Shown: positions 35,308-47,344, counted from the first letter of the stretch. The stretch: 64,000 nucleotides of DNA from Mesostigma viride (GCA_009746045.1 RPFO01000312.1:2818779-2882778), one strand, 5' to 3'. Notes: a model not told the origin generated them from the sequence alone. Numbers and translations are program-made.

Positions 35308-38300
35308 ATGTTCGCTCTTCGCTCCACATGTAAAGCTGCCAGGACGGGCACGCTAACGTTCCCTTATGGGGAGATAGCCACGCCTGCACTTTTGCAGTAC
35401 ACGCGACGTGGCTCTCCTGTGCATTTGACGCCTGATATAGTCAACGGCATTGGGACGCCCTCGGAAAGAAATGCGGGGCTCCAAATTAACGTCGGACACT
35501 TGTAAGTGCCACCATTAGGAATTTCCATTCTTACATAGACGGCAACTAGTAGATTCACAATGCACATCTTCCCATTGTCCTATGTTTGGTGGATGAGCCT
35601 GCTTAGCTTTCTTCTGTAGCAGGATAGCGAGAAATGTACCACCATGTGTACTCGGCAATGCTCGAACGCAAGTGCGCGCCTGCCGTCTCCCTGCTACCGG
35701 CGCCGAAATGCCAGCATTGCCTCTTTTGCCCCTTCGATGACAAAATATCGCATCGCTGCCCATGCATCATATGTCCTACGCATATTCAAAGCTTCCCGCG
35801 CTCACCCGATAGGTTATCGTGTCCGTTTCTCCCCTGCCCCCGTCCCCCCCTCCCCCCCCCCTTATTTCTACCCCTCCCCCATATGCATCTCAATCCTCAC
35901 AACTCCCTCAGTTAGAAAGCCCTGCTTCCACCTCCGCTCCCACGCATGCGAATCCTAACCACTCCCTTACCCCATATGCCCTGCTACCCCCATTATCCCC
36001 ACCCCCATGATCCCCGTGTTTAGTCCCCGTTTGTGCTAGCATCCCTTCCTCCCCCCCGTGCTTCTGCTACCCGTCCCATCTATCCTGTGCTTCTGCAACC
36101 CGCCCCACCTACCTCAGCCTCTAGTCCCCGTTTGTGCTAACATCCCTTCCTCCTCCGCGTGCTTCTTGCACCCGCCCCCATCTACCCCAGCCTCGAGTCC
36201 CCCGGCGCCGACGTGCTGGAGGGCCACGGCGGCGGCATACGCGGGTTCCTGGGCATCGACGACGGCGTGCTAGTTTTAGCCGCCGCGAGGGACACGGTCT
36301 CCCCCGACACAGGTGTGCACCCAGGCTCTGCTGGGGGGGTTTACTACACGACGTCGGCTGGGAGGAGGCTGGTAAGGAGGCGGGGTGCGAGCTATTTGGC
36401 CATTGCCAGGGAAAGGTTTGGTTTCCTTAGCATTTGCTTAGCATTTGCATGCCCTTTGTCATCCCTTTGTCATCCCTTTGTCGTCCCTTTGTCAGGCCGA
36501 TAACAGCCAGTGCCAGTGCCCAAATCACCTCTACCCTGCACTCGGTATTACCGTTAATCCTACATGAGTATTGCCTTATAGTAGTATCATCTTATAGTCG
36601 TATCATCCTACAGGACATCTTATAGGAGTATCATCTTATAGTCGTATCATCTTATGGTCGTATCATCCTACAGGAGTGTCATCTTATAGTCGTATCATCT
36701 TTATGAACTTTCTGGAATCGCCGTTGCTTCTTGTTCTCTCCCCAGACCCAAGTTTGCATCAATAACGATCTACTGGTGTCGGTTCTAATTCTCGTTAGCT
36801 CTATGCTCGAGGCCCTGCCTGTCCACAGCAGTTCTGAGGTCATCCTGATGGTAATCCCAGTAGTTAGTAATAGTATTTTGTAATCGTAAGTATCCCGTCC
36901 TTGAACCCTTGTCATTTCCCCCCCAACCCCCTCCCCCTCCCCTCCCCTCCCCTCCCCCTCCCCCTCCCCCTGTCACTAGGTCTCCCCCTCAGACTACATG
37001 CGCACGGTGCAGGCTCTGCAACCGGACCTGTTCTGCCCGCTCGTGGAAGAAGGCGACGCGGTCACCACCACCAAGCGGCTGACCGTGTCGCTGGAGCGAA
37101 ACATCAAGTACCTGGACGAGTGCCTTCAGTGGCAGCAGGTAAAAGTTATGTAGTGGGAATCGAATGGTGCGGTGGTGATAAAAGTAAAGCGGTGTGCAAC
37201 GTCATACCTGGACGAGAGCCTGCAGTGGCAGCACGTAAAGTGACTCGAGCAAGCTGCAGACAACTACTCGTATCCATGGAACATACAGTGTGACAGGACC
37301 TCGAGACTACTTGGACGAGTGCCTGCAGTGGCTGCAGGTGGAGGCACTTGGCTCTGCGGCAAGGGTTTGGTTTCATCGCCTCTAGCATGCACAGTCACGA
37401 GGATCTAAATAGAGCATTACTGGAGCTCAAGTAGCTAAACGATTGCCTGCAGTGGTACCAGGTAAAAGTTACGATATGGTGTTACCAACAGTAGCTGTGA
37501 AAAGCCAACATGTGTTTCAAATATAGTGCTACATAACCCCATGTCATTGGACGAATGCCTGAAGTGGCTTCAGGTAGAGGCACACAATGATATTCGATAC
37601 TAAAAAATGGGGAAATTTTACAATGGAGTTAAGATAATTTTTTTACAAAGGCAGGACTGAAGGCAGGACTGAATCCGTGATATATGTAAGGAGAAAGTTA
37701 CTCTTAGAACTCCGTGTGCAAGGCAGGAAAGTGTTGACGGTGGCCATCCTTGTTGGTACCATCTCTGCCCGATGGATATTCAATCTTGTCCAGTTGAGTG
37801 CGCTTGACCCCCTTTCATGCTTTCTTCTTATCAAATATACATAACTGAGGTGTGCCTCAACTGTAGCGATTCACACTGTAACCTGTTCTGTCACGTTGTT
37901 GTAACAATATCTGTTTGTACCCAGCGTTGTTCCCATTCTCCCCCCTTGTGTTTGTTCCATCCGCTCTATATAATGCTGCCAGCCCACCACTCCTGGCGCG
38001 CCGCGCGTCCCCAACCGCGCCATGCTGGCCGTGATCGTTGGCGGTGCCTCGCCCGAGCTGCGCAAGAAGTGCGCGGCCGAGATGGCCAAGCGCGACGTGG
38101 GTGGTGCGTGCGATACAGTCGTGTGTCATGAAGACGAGTCGCACAATAAAGCGATAACAATAGCGACATGGGCGGTGGGTGGGTGCTTGCGGAAGATGCC
38201 CGAGATGGTGGGCCAGCAGAGGCAACAACATTTTCACAACAAGGGGGGTCCATTGTGAAGCCGTAGAAGCTGGGTCATCTCGGGTGCTGTGCCTGTAGTT

Positions 38301-41300
38301 GCATTCAATCCTGGTTGCTTGCGCGTAATGAATTTGTCTTGTCTGATGAAGTAGTAACTAGAATCGCACTCTGGGATCTCGCTGGGGTGCTCTGCGCGCG
38401 TGTGCATTGTCGTGGGGTGTAGCATTACTGGTGCGCGTGTGCATGGGTATACCTGCATGCACAGCACTAAACATCCACGTTGTCGTGTGGGTGTGTGGAA
38501 GCTGCTAGCAGCATGGGTGGTGTCGTGTGCTAGCAGCATTGGCAGTGTAATGTTCTAGCAGCATTGGCGTTGTCGTGTGCTGGCGGCATTGGCAGTGTCG
38601 TGTGCTAGCAGACTGACGGTGTCGTATGCCAGCAGCATTGGCAGTGCTGTGTGTGCGCGCCATCATGAAGCTCTGGTTTTCAGGTTCCGTGTCGGTGCAC
38701 GGATGGTTCCGCTGTGGCAGTCTGGAAAGGGGGGTTGCGGGTGCAGCGTGTTGTAGGGTGCAGTACAGGGTGTGGTTGGGGGGGGTGAAGATATGCACCG
38801 TCGTCTTCCTAGTATGCCGAAGCATTTCTGTGCCACTCCTGTCATGCATAAGGGTAATGTGGTCTCAGGGTAATGTGGTCATCAACACTCTCTACGTGCT
38901 CTCTTTTCTTCCATGGCCACATGCTCATCCGGCCTGTGGTACTGTGAGGCGTTCTGCATTCGATCGTGGACATTTCTCGGGAGACTTGGGCTCACCTCTT
39001 TCCCCCCCACACCCCTTGCAGAACCCTTTGTTGCTTGTAGTGCCCCCAACTTGGCTATTACTTCACCTTCTGCCTCCTGCATGGATTAGCCTGCCTCATC
39101 AGTCCTTGGTAGTCCTCACTGTGGCTAACCGCCTTTTTCTGTTCCTCATTTAAATCTTTGGTTCCGCTTCTGGAATCATGGGAACTGCTGTGTGGCAGGG
39201 TTCTCCCTGGGAGGGTTTGGGCTGGGTGAGAGTCCAGAGCAACGAAGAGAGCTCATCAAGGCCTGCGTTGTAAGCTGCACGCCAGTCTCATGCCTTGGTA
39301 GCAGTACTTGGTTAATCAATTACCATTTATATAACAGCCTGTTGACAAGTGTGAGTAATGCCTACTATGCAGCATGCCATGCACTTGTTACAAGGTGAAT
39401 TCGAGAGTGTGATTTTGCTATGAGCGTGTTAGTTGTCGCAGGTAAATTTATGGACTGTCCAGTCCTTTGCATCTTGCCATGATAGTAGTCTGTATTCTGC
39501 CGCAGTGTTAGTCTTTTACCGTAAAAAACGTTCTCTGGGACGATGATATTGTGCTTTGGTCTTGGAATTACAACCATTAGCGAGGAAGATATGCTGTAGC
39601 TTGGGTATGTGCACCCAAAAAAAAAAAAAGTTCGCGCTGGGTCACGAGTACGCAGCCACCATCGTATGTGGGTGACATATCACTGGTTGTCTCTTTGATA
39701 TCACGCTCACGAACTAACAAAAGCTTACGCTACCTTGCCCAACAAGTACGGCCGTAGCCTTGCATGGCGTGGTCCGTTGGCGGCCTTCAGAGCCTACAGA
39801 GCCTCTGGGGGGTTCGTTGACGTAGTAATGCTGGCATTACCATCGCTGGCGTTACCATCGCTGGCATTACCTTAGCTGGCATCATGGAGGGTAGTTTGGT
39901 ATCATGTTAGACATGTCTACGACTGAGTGCTGCCGTTTCATGACATGGGCTCGGCCTGCTAGCACTGTTGAAGTGCTCGTTTACACGAGTCGTGTCTACG
40001 CACACATGCTACCATTCCATGACCGAGACGGTGTCTTGCCTTATGCCTGGCATGTTTTGTTTTGTTTGTGGCACTTTGCGATTCGTTTTCTGTAAAGAGC
40101 AGCATGTCGTCTCAGTTCAGCTGTCTACCAGTCTACTCCCCTCTACACTTTCTCAGGAGTCCATCACGAATCCATCACGAGTCTTTCACGAGTCTTTCCG
40201 GAGCCTATGAGTCGATACGTTCTCAGAGGGAGGAAGCACTCTCGAATCCACGCACGCTACATCACTAGCATAAATCAATCAATACCACATGGTAAAGTAA
40301 TACATATGATACATAGTATTGTTCTGCTGGTACATATGATACATAGTATTGTTCTGCTAGTACATATGATACATAGTATTGTTCTGCTAGTACATATGAT
40401 ACATAGTATTGTTCTGCTAGTACATATGATACATAGTATTGTTCTGCTAGCACATATGATACATAGTATTGTTCTGCTAGTACATATGATACATAGTATT
40501 GTGCTGCCAGAGTGGTATGGCATGCATGCTATGGTGTTGCACATATGTTTGTTTCGCACCTTGCGAGCTCTCCACCTGCCCCCCTCTCGCACCCTCCAGG
40601 CCGCCCTGTTGTATCTGACCCTTGTCCGCCCTCCTGTCTGTTCCCATCTGTTCGCCTCTCCACGCGCCCTATTCTTTCCTCCTCCAGGCGGTCATACCAC
40701 CCGACAAGGTCCGGCATGTCGCCGGAATGGGCATGCCAGGTAAGCAGCTATCACCTCCAGCAGTTCCTGTTCCCTATTTCCTATGTCGCCGGAATGGGCA
40801 TGCCAGGTACATAAATGCCAGCGATGATTTCTGCTACGTTTTACTGGTGCAGGAAATACCAAGTATTGGGCGATCTTTAATAACATCGAACCAGGGTTTT
40901 GCCAGGCATGCTGCACTGGTCATGCCAGGTGCGCGTACAAACACACGCCGTTTGCATCTCTGTTTGCAGTCTTTTTGTTCTGCCACTTTCTGTTACTATC
41001 TAGTTTTTTGGGTTAGTTAATACCAAGCCTTTAAGTGTGTGTCTAGGCTGGGCCGCTCCATATCCCTCAGACCCGCACGAAGCAACAACAAGTACGGAAA
41101 CCAGCGCCTGTGAACCATCTGAACCCACGCCGACATCGGAATGATCTGAACCCATGACGGCGCTCATCCTGAGTTACAGGCCATCAGAGGCACCTCATAA
41201 ATTGCCGAAACGAAAAGAAACAATCCACTAGTAAGGCGTGCTTTGCCTGGCTGTGCGCGTTCGCGTCAGTGGGCAGAAGCGGTGCTGAGGGGCGTTAAAG

Positions 41301-44300
41301 GCACCTGATTTTGTCTCTCCACTCATAAACTAAATACTGACTGACTAGTCAAACTTTGCCCGCCTGTGCTTGTCTGCACGTATGGCCAAACATGAGGTAT
41401 TGATGGGCACTAAAGTGACTTGATTTCGTACCTTATGTATAGTAAATTTGTTACTAACTAGTCATGCCTTTCCTGGCTGTGTTTGTGCCTTTCCTTCTGG
41501 CCATGCAGAGGAGGTGCTGATGGGTGTGCAGGAAGGGCTGGACCTATTTGAGAGCTCATATCCTTTTGACCAGCCATGAATTGTTAAATATGATTGTCCT
41601 CCTCGGTTGCGAAGCATCCAGGTTTGCGCAGGAAAAGAATGCCAGTGCGTTTGCAGCCTTCTGCTGGCAAAGTGACCCCAACCATGGTCACTTTCCATTT
41701 CCACTTAGTCCATGGCAATGTTTAAGATGCTTCCTGCGTTCGACGTGCCTTCCCATGACACTCCGCCGCATTGGCACTGCGGTCGGTTTGTTTGTGTGTG
41801 TGGTGGTGGTGGTGGTGTGGGGAGTGGGACCCTTGTCTACGGTTTGGCAAGGCAACCTCTCTGCAACGCAAAGGCTTCGTTTCTGATCATGTGGTTGCAT
41901 GCGTTGGGGGGGTCTAATTGCTTCCATGCATGGGTGTGTTGCTTCACACAAGGCTCATGCTTGACGGATGGGAAATAAGTAATGGGAGTGACCCTTTTGC
42001 TCCAGGCTAGCTGTGCTCCAGGCATAGCCGCCGTGGCATTGGTACAGTGGCGTGGGTAGCGGGGGGCTGCATGCTTGCACCATTACCGCAAGCAAGCCAG
42101 GGGGGTGCCTTGCGAAGCCCTAGTGACCTGCTGGGCCACGTGTGGGATATCAGTGACGACACAATCAAAATCATGCAGAAATGGAACTATGAAACAGTAA
42201 CGGTGGTGAAAAGATTGCTCTGCGGTGGGAAAAAAAACGGCTCCGTGGTCCAGAAGATTGTTGGGTGGTTAGCTCCGCTGTTTGATGCATTTGGAATGCC
42301 ACCTAGTCCCACTCAGCATTTTGAATCGGGAGTGCGGCAAGTATTTGAAACCAGCACATCAACCACCTTAACCTGCTGCCACGTGCCCCCCCACGGGTTC
42401 CCTTTGGCATGGCTCGTTGTCTACGTCTGTGTTGTTCCCCACCCCTTGTTCCCCACCCCTTGTTCCCCACACCATGCCTCATACCTGGGCTGGCTGGATT
42501 GCGACCAGCCGGATTTCGGCCTCATGTCCCTTGCTGCGACACTGTATGTAGTTACGTGCTTGTTGCACCATCACGTATCATCGTGCACGATGGTTGTGCA
42601 TTCGCCAGTATAACATGCCGTATTGCCTATCATGCATCTATGGTGCCGTAACATAGATCGTGCCGTACTGCACACCCATGCCTCTGTTTTGCCGCACTGC
42701 ACCCCATACTGCTATGCTCTCTGTACTGTCGCTGCGACTGTCATCCCACCGCACTGTCCTTGCGCTTTGTCATGTCGCATCCTTGGGGCCCGTTTTGCCG
42801 TTTTTATAATATTGTCAAAGGCGTTGTAATCGATCGTACCGCATCACACATGTCATACTGCCGCTGTCACTATTCCTGTCACGGCATGCTGGTGTTTCCC
42901 TCCTCCTCCTCCTCCTCCTCCTCCTCCTCCTCCTCCTCCTCCTCCTCCTCCTCCTCCTCCTCCTCCTCCTCCTCCTCCTCCTCCTCCTCCTCCTCCTCCT
43001 CCTCCTCCTCCTCCTCCTCCTCCTCCTCCTCCTCCTCCTTCTTCTTCTTCTTCTTCTTCTTCTTCTTCTTCTTCTTCTTCTTCTTCTTCTTCTTCTTCTT
43101 CTTCTTCTTCTTCTTCTTCTTCTCGTCACCATCGCTACTCTTGTAACGGCTATCCTGCTACCCGCCAGCACATACCCGCACAGCATGACCGTGAACGGCT
43201 TTGCCATCACGTTCGAGGTGGACATGGACGCGGGCGCGCACGTGGCGACAGGTGGCAGTGCCAGCCGCGAGGAGGAGGTCGAGCGCTCGAGCCGCGTGAA
43301 CCTGCGCTGCCTCACGCACCGGTATGCATGCGCTTGGCACAACACGCTACGCGCGCATCCGATGCAATGAGTCGTGCAGGTGCCTGGCACATTAGTAAAT
43401 AGGTCGCTTACTTGTAGGCTGCATGTCTCGATGGTGCCCGAAGACTTTCGTGGTTTCTGCCAGAACCATTGTACTGTGCTGCCTCACCCACTGGTAATGC
43501 GCGCGTCCAGCACATGAATGCATACGCCGCATGCTGGTAGACTGCACCTCTCGTGCTTCACTTTCACTTTTGCGGGGGGCCACGATGAGAAGCGCTAAGG
43601 CTCGTAGTACTTCCTAGTCTCAGTTCATGTCCACAAAGCCTTACTTTCTGATGCCACAGAACACTATGAATAACACCACCACTACGATTAGCAGTATATG
43701 GATAAGACCACCACCACCACTACTAGTAGTACATGGATAAGACCACTATATGGATTAAACACTATATGGATCAGACCACTGTGGATACACCTGCTGCATG
43801 CCCGAGCAATGTCGTCCCCCAATATATGAGGATATTGATGGAATTCACTTGTGATAGAAAGAAATGGTCAATGTTGTCAAGTTGGCACAACGTGGCGAAC
43901 AAACAAAATGGCTAACATAGTAGCGCGGGCGCCACTCAACAAAGCAACTTGGTCCCCGCTTGACAAAGTAACGGGGATTCCTGCCATGCCCTGGTGGGTC
44001 ACGGTGCTACAGCAAGAGCCGCGCCCCCATCCTCAAGGGCTGCTCCTGCTACACGTGCAAGAACCACACACGGGCGTACCTGCACCACCTGCTCAACTGC
44101 CACGAGATGACGGCCGAGGTGCTGCTGGAAATGTGGGTTGGCATTCACTATAGATTTGAATACCCTGAATCGCATTCACGATAGCTTGTAATAAGATGAC
44201 TTGCATTCACTATAGATTTGAATACCCTGAATCGCATTCACGATAGCTTTTAATAAGATGGCTTGCATTCACGATAGATTTTAATGCCCTGAATCGCATT

Positions 44301-45309
44301 CACAATAGCTTTTGATAAGATGACTTGCACTCACGATAGATTTTAATGCCCTGAATCAAATTCACGATAGCTTTTAATATTATGACTTGCATTCACGGTA
44401 GCTGTAGCGCGAGATGGTCCACGAGCTATCTATGTGAAACCATCCACAAATCTGCATTCACAATATAGCTTTTAACAGGATGAATTCCATGAAGAAATGG
44501 AAAGGTTTGCGTTATGGCATGATGGATATTAAGTGATGTGTGTGTGACGTGTGTGTGTGTCCGTCCCTGGCAGGTTGTTCCCTTTTTGTGATGGCTGTAT
44601 AGCTGAGATTCTTGGGCGATACCTTGGATGGATGGTGGGGTGTCTGGGAGGGTAGGGTAGGGGTTGCATCACACCCCCTTCCTCATTACTTACCATTGCA
44701 TGTTGTGTGAGGGGGGGGGAGGGTAATGTGTGGTGACAGGCTGGATGGGTTTTGGACGCCTGCTAAGAAGCAACGCTAAGATTAGAAGTTCCTCCGGCCT
44801 CGTGCAGACCAGCAAGTACTTAGTAACATACTATGGGAAACAATAGCGATGCATTTGGGCTGATGCGTATCTAGCCAATGATGTTCTTGCTTTTGTGCCG
44901 TGCAGGAAAATGTTGGCTTCCAAGCCATACAGTCGATAGCCCACTTAAATTGCTTTGGCTTTTGTGCTGCCCAGGAACATGTTGGTACGCGCCACTTGCT
45001 TTCCTTGTGAATAGAAGTTTGACCCAAATACGATCATTAAGTGATTGGTTGCCAAGAGTTGCAGGCCAGGCTTGTTGGGATCGAAATAAGTGAGGACAAT
45101 ATCATCACTTTGTGCGAAGGGAATGGCTTACTCTAGATGCCAGCTGCGTACCTCTGCGTGTGCACATGCCTGGATCCTGCAGACACAATCACCACCACTA
45201 CCTGCAATTCTTCCACGCCATCCGCAAGGCGATCGCGGAGCAACGCTTTGAAGAGTATGCGGACTGGTTCATTCGGAGAAGGATGAAGCTGAGGTTGCCT
45301 GACGAGTAG
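35308..45309 (+). CDS. QTRT2: Queuine tRNA-ribosyltransferase accessory subunit 2, 10 exons
   Basis: Exons: 35308-35501, 36191-36371, 36980-37138, 37983-38103, 39199-39269, 40688-40739, 41509-41557, 43172-43321, 44013-44132, 45183-45309. They sum to 1224 nt (407 aa), near the ~415 aa of animal QTRT2, and all phases agree. QTRT2 is the non-catalytic partner of QTRT1. The heterodimer swaps guanine-34 for queuine in tRNAs with GUN anticodons. Landmarks are 'GFLGIDDGVL', 'LQPDLFCPL', 'KRDVGGFSLGGFGLGE', 'EGLDLFESSYP' and 'GFAITFEVD'. The zinc site is C336, C338, C341 and H367, with the TGT-family spacing and H367 at the exon 9/10 junction. The catalytic subunit's 'DCVxPTR' is absent, which supports subunit 2. 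Intron 7 looks U12-type (AT-AC). Intron 4 has the donor GTGCGT. Exon 9 begins right after CTACAG, so the preceding Tyr-Ser seen in the raw frame is excluded. Confidence 0.9.
36040..36200 (+). repeat. Duplicated acceptor region before QTRT2 exon 2
   Basis: The real acceptor CTACCCCAG|CCTCGAGTCCCC (AG 36189-36190) is preceded 73 bp upstream by CTACCTCAG|CCTCTAGTCCCC (AG 36116-36117). Surrounding CGTGCTTCT and CCCGCCCC blocks are shared, and a weaker third copy lies near 36020. Confidence 0.8.
37105..37580 (+). repeat. Exon 3 end plus donor of QTRT2 repeated five times into intron 3
   Basis: The real junction TGCCTTCAGTGGCAGCAG|GTAAAA (donor 37139) is followed by four degenerate copies of TGGACGA..GCCTG.AGTGG...CAGGT, with GT at 37235, 37338, 37462 and 37574. 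Spacing is 96-124 bp. The copy at 37462 keeps GTAAAAGTTA of the real donor. Confidence 0.9.
38515..38665 (+). repeat. About five ~30-bp tandem units in QTRT2 intron 4
   Basis: Units of AGCAGCATTGGCAGTGTCGT GTGCT type with substitutions. They do not contain the exon junction. Confidence 0.8.
40300..40505 (+). repeat. Seven to eight 30-bp tandem units in QTRT2 intron 5
   Basis: Unit TACATATGATACATAGTATT followed by GTTCTGCTAG, almost perfect. It lies about 185 bp upstream of exon 6. Confidence 0.95.
40713..40810 (+). repeat. Exon 6 end plus donor of QTRT2 duplicated in intron 6
   Basis: ATGTCGCCGGAATGGGCATG then CCAGGTA occurs at the real junction (donor 40740) and again 67 bp downstream (GT at 40807), identical over 27 bp. 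Use of the second donor would add 67 nt and shift the frame. Confidence 0.9.
41558..43171 (+). other. Probable U12-type AT-AC intron of QTRT2 (intron 7)
   Basis: No GT donor fits before the stop at 41575. ATATCCTTTT at 41558 matches the U12 AT-AC donor consensus. An AC end at 43170-43171 restores frame as FESS|YPHSM, matching the family. A branch-like TTGTAAC lies at 43141-43147, about 25 nt before the end. The intron carries (CCT)n-(CTT)n at 42899-43125. Confidence 0.7.
42899..43125 (+). repeat. (TCC)n then (TTC)n microsatellite near the end of intron 7
   Basis: About 140 bp of TCC followed by about 85 bp of TTC, all pyrimidine on the coding strand, ending about 20 nt before the proposed branch site. 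Confidence 0.97.
43300..43500 (+). repeat. Exon 8 end plus donor of QTRT2 duplicated in intron 8
   Basis: The real junction GCGCTGCCTCACGCACCG|GTATGC (donor 43322) recurs as TGTGCTGCCTCACCCACTG|GTAATGC (GT at 43494), 172 bp downstream, with further similarity after the GT. Confidence 0.8.
44140..44480 (+). repeat. ~60-bp tandem units starting beside the exon 9 donor of QTRT2
   Basis: About four to five units of TTGCATTCAC.ATAGATTT..AT.CCCTGAATC.CATTCACGATAGCTTTTAATA. The first begins at GGCATTCAC, 8 bp into the intron. Confidence 0.85.
44885..44998 (+). repeat. Duplicated CAG|GAA.ATGTTGG block in QTRT2 intron 9
   Basis: CTTTTGTGCCGTGCAGGAAAATGTTGG and CTTTTGTGCTGCCCAGGAACATGTTGG lie about 78 bp apart. 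Each has the form of a 3' splice site but joins no conserved coding sequence; possibly decoys or a cryptic exon. Confidence 0.6.
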
Positions 45310-45977
45310 TGGATGGCTGTAGTTCCTTATATCATTTTTTGTTTATTTATTGGGGCCGTGCAAGGAGCTTTTGGTCCAATGAAGAGGCGACCTTGGTGCA
45401 GCCAACCATTTTCAATTGTGTAGTATGCCGCACTGCTATAGGGGGTTTTGCATGCCCTTCGTCTCACCGTACAACGTCGATACGGCTCCCCAACGGGACC
45501 GCATGTAATTAATTCATTAACGTCTACGCATTTTCTTCCTCACTAAACCGAAGAATTATGTGATCTTTAGTTTCTGCAAGCATCGGATGCTTGTCTATTT
45601 TACAAAATTGTGTGTGCCTCCTGTGCGTGTTTTCCACAAACTGTAAGTAAGTACTTGCGTGCCACACGCATGGGCATGCCGGATCGATCCATGATGTCTA
45701 TACTTGGTTCAGATAGGGTTGCGAGATGTTGATGTATTCTGCTGGTGCTGGTGCTGCTGCTGCTGGATGTATTCTGCTACTGCTATCTTAAGTTTTTCCT
45801 ATATATGCACCCGCATGTCTACCCGGGGGTTGTGGGTTAACCCTGGGAATGCCCCTAAAAACCCTCAGGCTCCGGGAGAGGCCTTTATATCCTCCCAAAC
45901 CGGCGCCTCTAAATGTGTGTGTTCCATGCCTATCTGTGGGCTCTGGACCATTAAATTAAATTAAATTAAATTATAAC
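45310..45977 (+). other. 3' flank of QTRT2 and a possible plus-strand LINE 3' end
   Basis: No gene. A (CTG)n-like stretch lies at 45740-45770. From about 45800 to 45950 the sequence GGGTTGTGGGTTAACCC...GGGCTCTGGACC runs into (ATTAA)n at 45951-45972, the look of a LINE 3' end. It meets a minus-strand family end at 45978. Confidence 0.4.
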
Positions 45978-46092
45978 ATGCCTCCGTTGGGCCATCCATT
46001 CCATCCCATGTTCCCCTCCCACTGAGGACTTATGCTCACGTGACGCAGTCACGTGTCTATTAATTCATTAATTAATTAATGCCTCCGTTGGG
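45978..46092 (+). mobile_element. ~88-bp mini-insertion with a 14-bp target-site duplication
   Basis: ATGCCTCCGTTGGG is at 45978-45991 and 46079-46092. The insert ends CACGTGACGCAGTCACGTGT then CTATTAATTCATTAATTAAT, the same 3' hairpin and tail as at 6572 and 34565. It landed within another retroelement's 3' end. Confidence 0.75.
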
Positions 46093-47290
46093 AGATCATG
46101 TTGCACATATTCCTTGGGTGGGTGGAGGTGGGAGAAGCCGCGTAATCAAACTAATCCTAACTCTAAGCTATCTAGTCTAGAAAATCCTCACTACACTACT
46201 CAGCAAAACGCCCCTTCCTCTTGGGGGGGGGGGGCTTGCCCACAGGGGCTGGCGTGTGAGCCTGGACAATCATATCTGCCACCTCTTCTTGTTCCGCATG
46301 GCAGACCAAAGAAGGGAGAGGGAGTGGATGCGGTGTTCAAACTGAGCTGGACCACTAGGTCGGCCAGCAACATCTGGATGTAGTTCATGGCAGGTTTACC
46401 TAGCTTGAATCCTGGAAATGTCCTAATTGGGGCCAGGCCAGGTCAAGATATGCCGCCCTGGTTGGCCAAGCCGCTGGGGGCCGGCCAGACCAAGGGCGGT
46501 GTCAACCTGGCTGGTGCGAGCAAGATGTCCTACAAATGCTATCCTACGCTGCCTAATCTCGTCCGAAATACGAGGCATACCCTGGTACAAAGACTCTAAT
46601 GACCTATGCTTGGAAAATCCTACATTCAGGACCTGTCGGAGCATCCTGTAAACCGTGCCGTCTAGCTTAGCCGCCACTGTGTCCGTGAGTGTCCACGCCT
46701 CGGCGCCATACGTAAGCACCGTGAGGACAAGGACTTTAAAGAGCATGCGCTTGCGGTGCTCGCCCAGGCCCTTCGAGCGCAAGTAGGTGTTGAGCGAATT
46801 GAGCCTGGCCCAGGCCAGACCGATGCGGATGTCCACATCGTCGGCGGTGTCAGGGATCATGCTCCCCAACAGTTTTAAGCGGTCACCGGGAACGGGACCT
46901 CTGTCCCGTCGAGCAGTCGCGGCAGCGGTGGGCGACTGGAGGCCCCAATCACCATCGCCTCAGTTTTGACCCTAACCTCCAACCCCACCGCCCTCGCCTC
47001 CAAGCCCAGACAGTCCAGCCAGGTCTGAATGTGCTCGGGGCGCGCGATGATGCTCTGGACCATGGGGCAGCCTTACTGCATCCGCTATGAGTCAGCCATG
47101 CTTTGCCCATGCAGAGAGCCACTCTCTGCTGAGACGCCATCATGCCCAAGCCATTGCCTAGCCATGATCATCTTCCACCCCATGTCCGCAACTTTGCACA
47201 GCTGCTGGAATACATGGTGGTGCAGGTGCACCTCGATTGTGCACCCCGAGTAGGTGGCAGTTTACACCCACCACCTGCAGGTTGTCGCCG
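46082..47290 (-). mobile_element. LINE fragment: reverse-transcriptase C-terminal part and 3' tail
   Basis: Minus-strand frames give 'IIARPEHIQTWLDCLGLEARAVGLEVRVKTEAMVIG' (47063-46875), then an uninterrupted frame 46869-46423: 'LLGSMI...DIRIGLAWARLNSL', 'KRMLFKVLVLTVLTYGAEAWTLT', 'LDGTVYRMLRQVLNV' and 'RRIAFVGHLARTSQVD'. These follow the RT palm/thumb order of RTE/Jockey-type elements. Stops and a frameshift separate the parts. The tail (46245-46082) matches 6475-6257 and ends in CCCAACGGAGGC with (ATTA)n. It is 5'-truncated and dead. Confidence 0.8.
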
Positions 47291-47344
47291 AGAATGTATT
47301 GAAAACCATTGAATTGAATTGAATTGAATTGAATTGAATTGAAT

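Noticed and set aside
40300-40505. 30-bp direct repeats resembling a CRISPR array
   Set aside because: Units are contiguous with no unique spacers and lie in a nuclear intron.
41558-41575. GC-AG or ordinary GT-AG intron after 'SSYPFD' in QTRT2
   Set aside because: No GT precedes the stop, the only GC has a poor context, and the AT-AC junction alone keeps frame and the family motif.
43172-43371. Reading exon 8 of QTRT2 on through 43322-43371
   Set aside because: The sequence after CACCG|GTATGC no longer matches the family, and the donor there gives the correct phase to exon 9.
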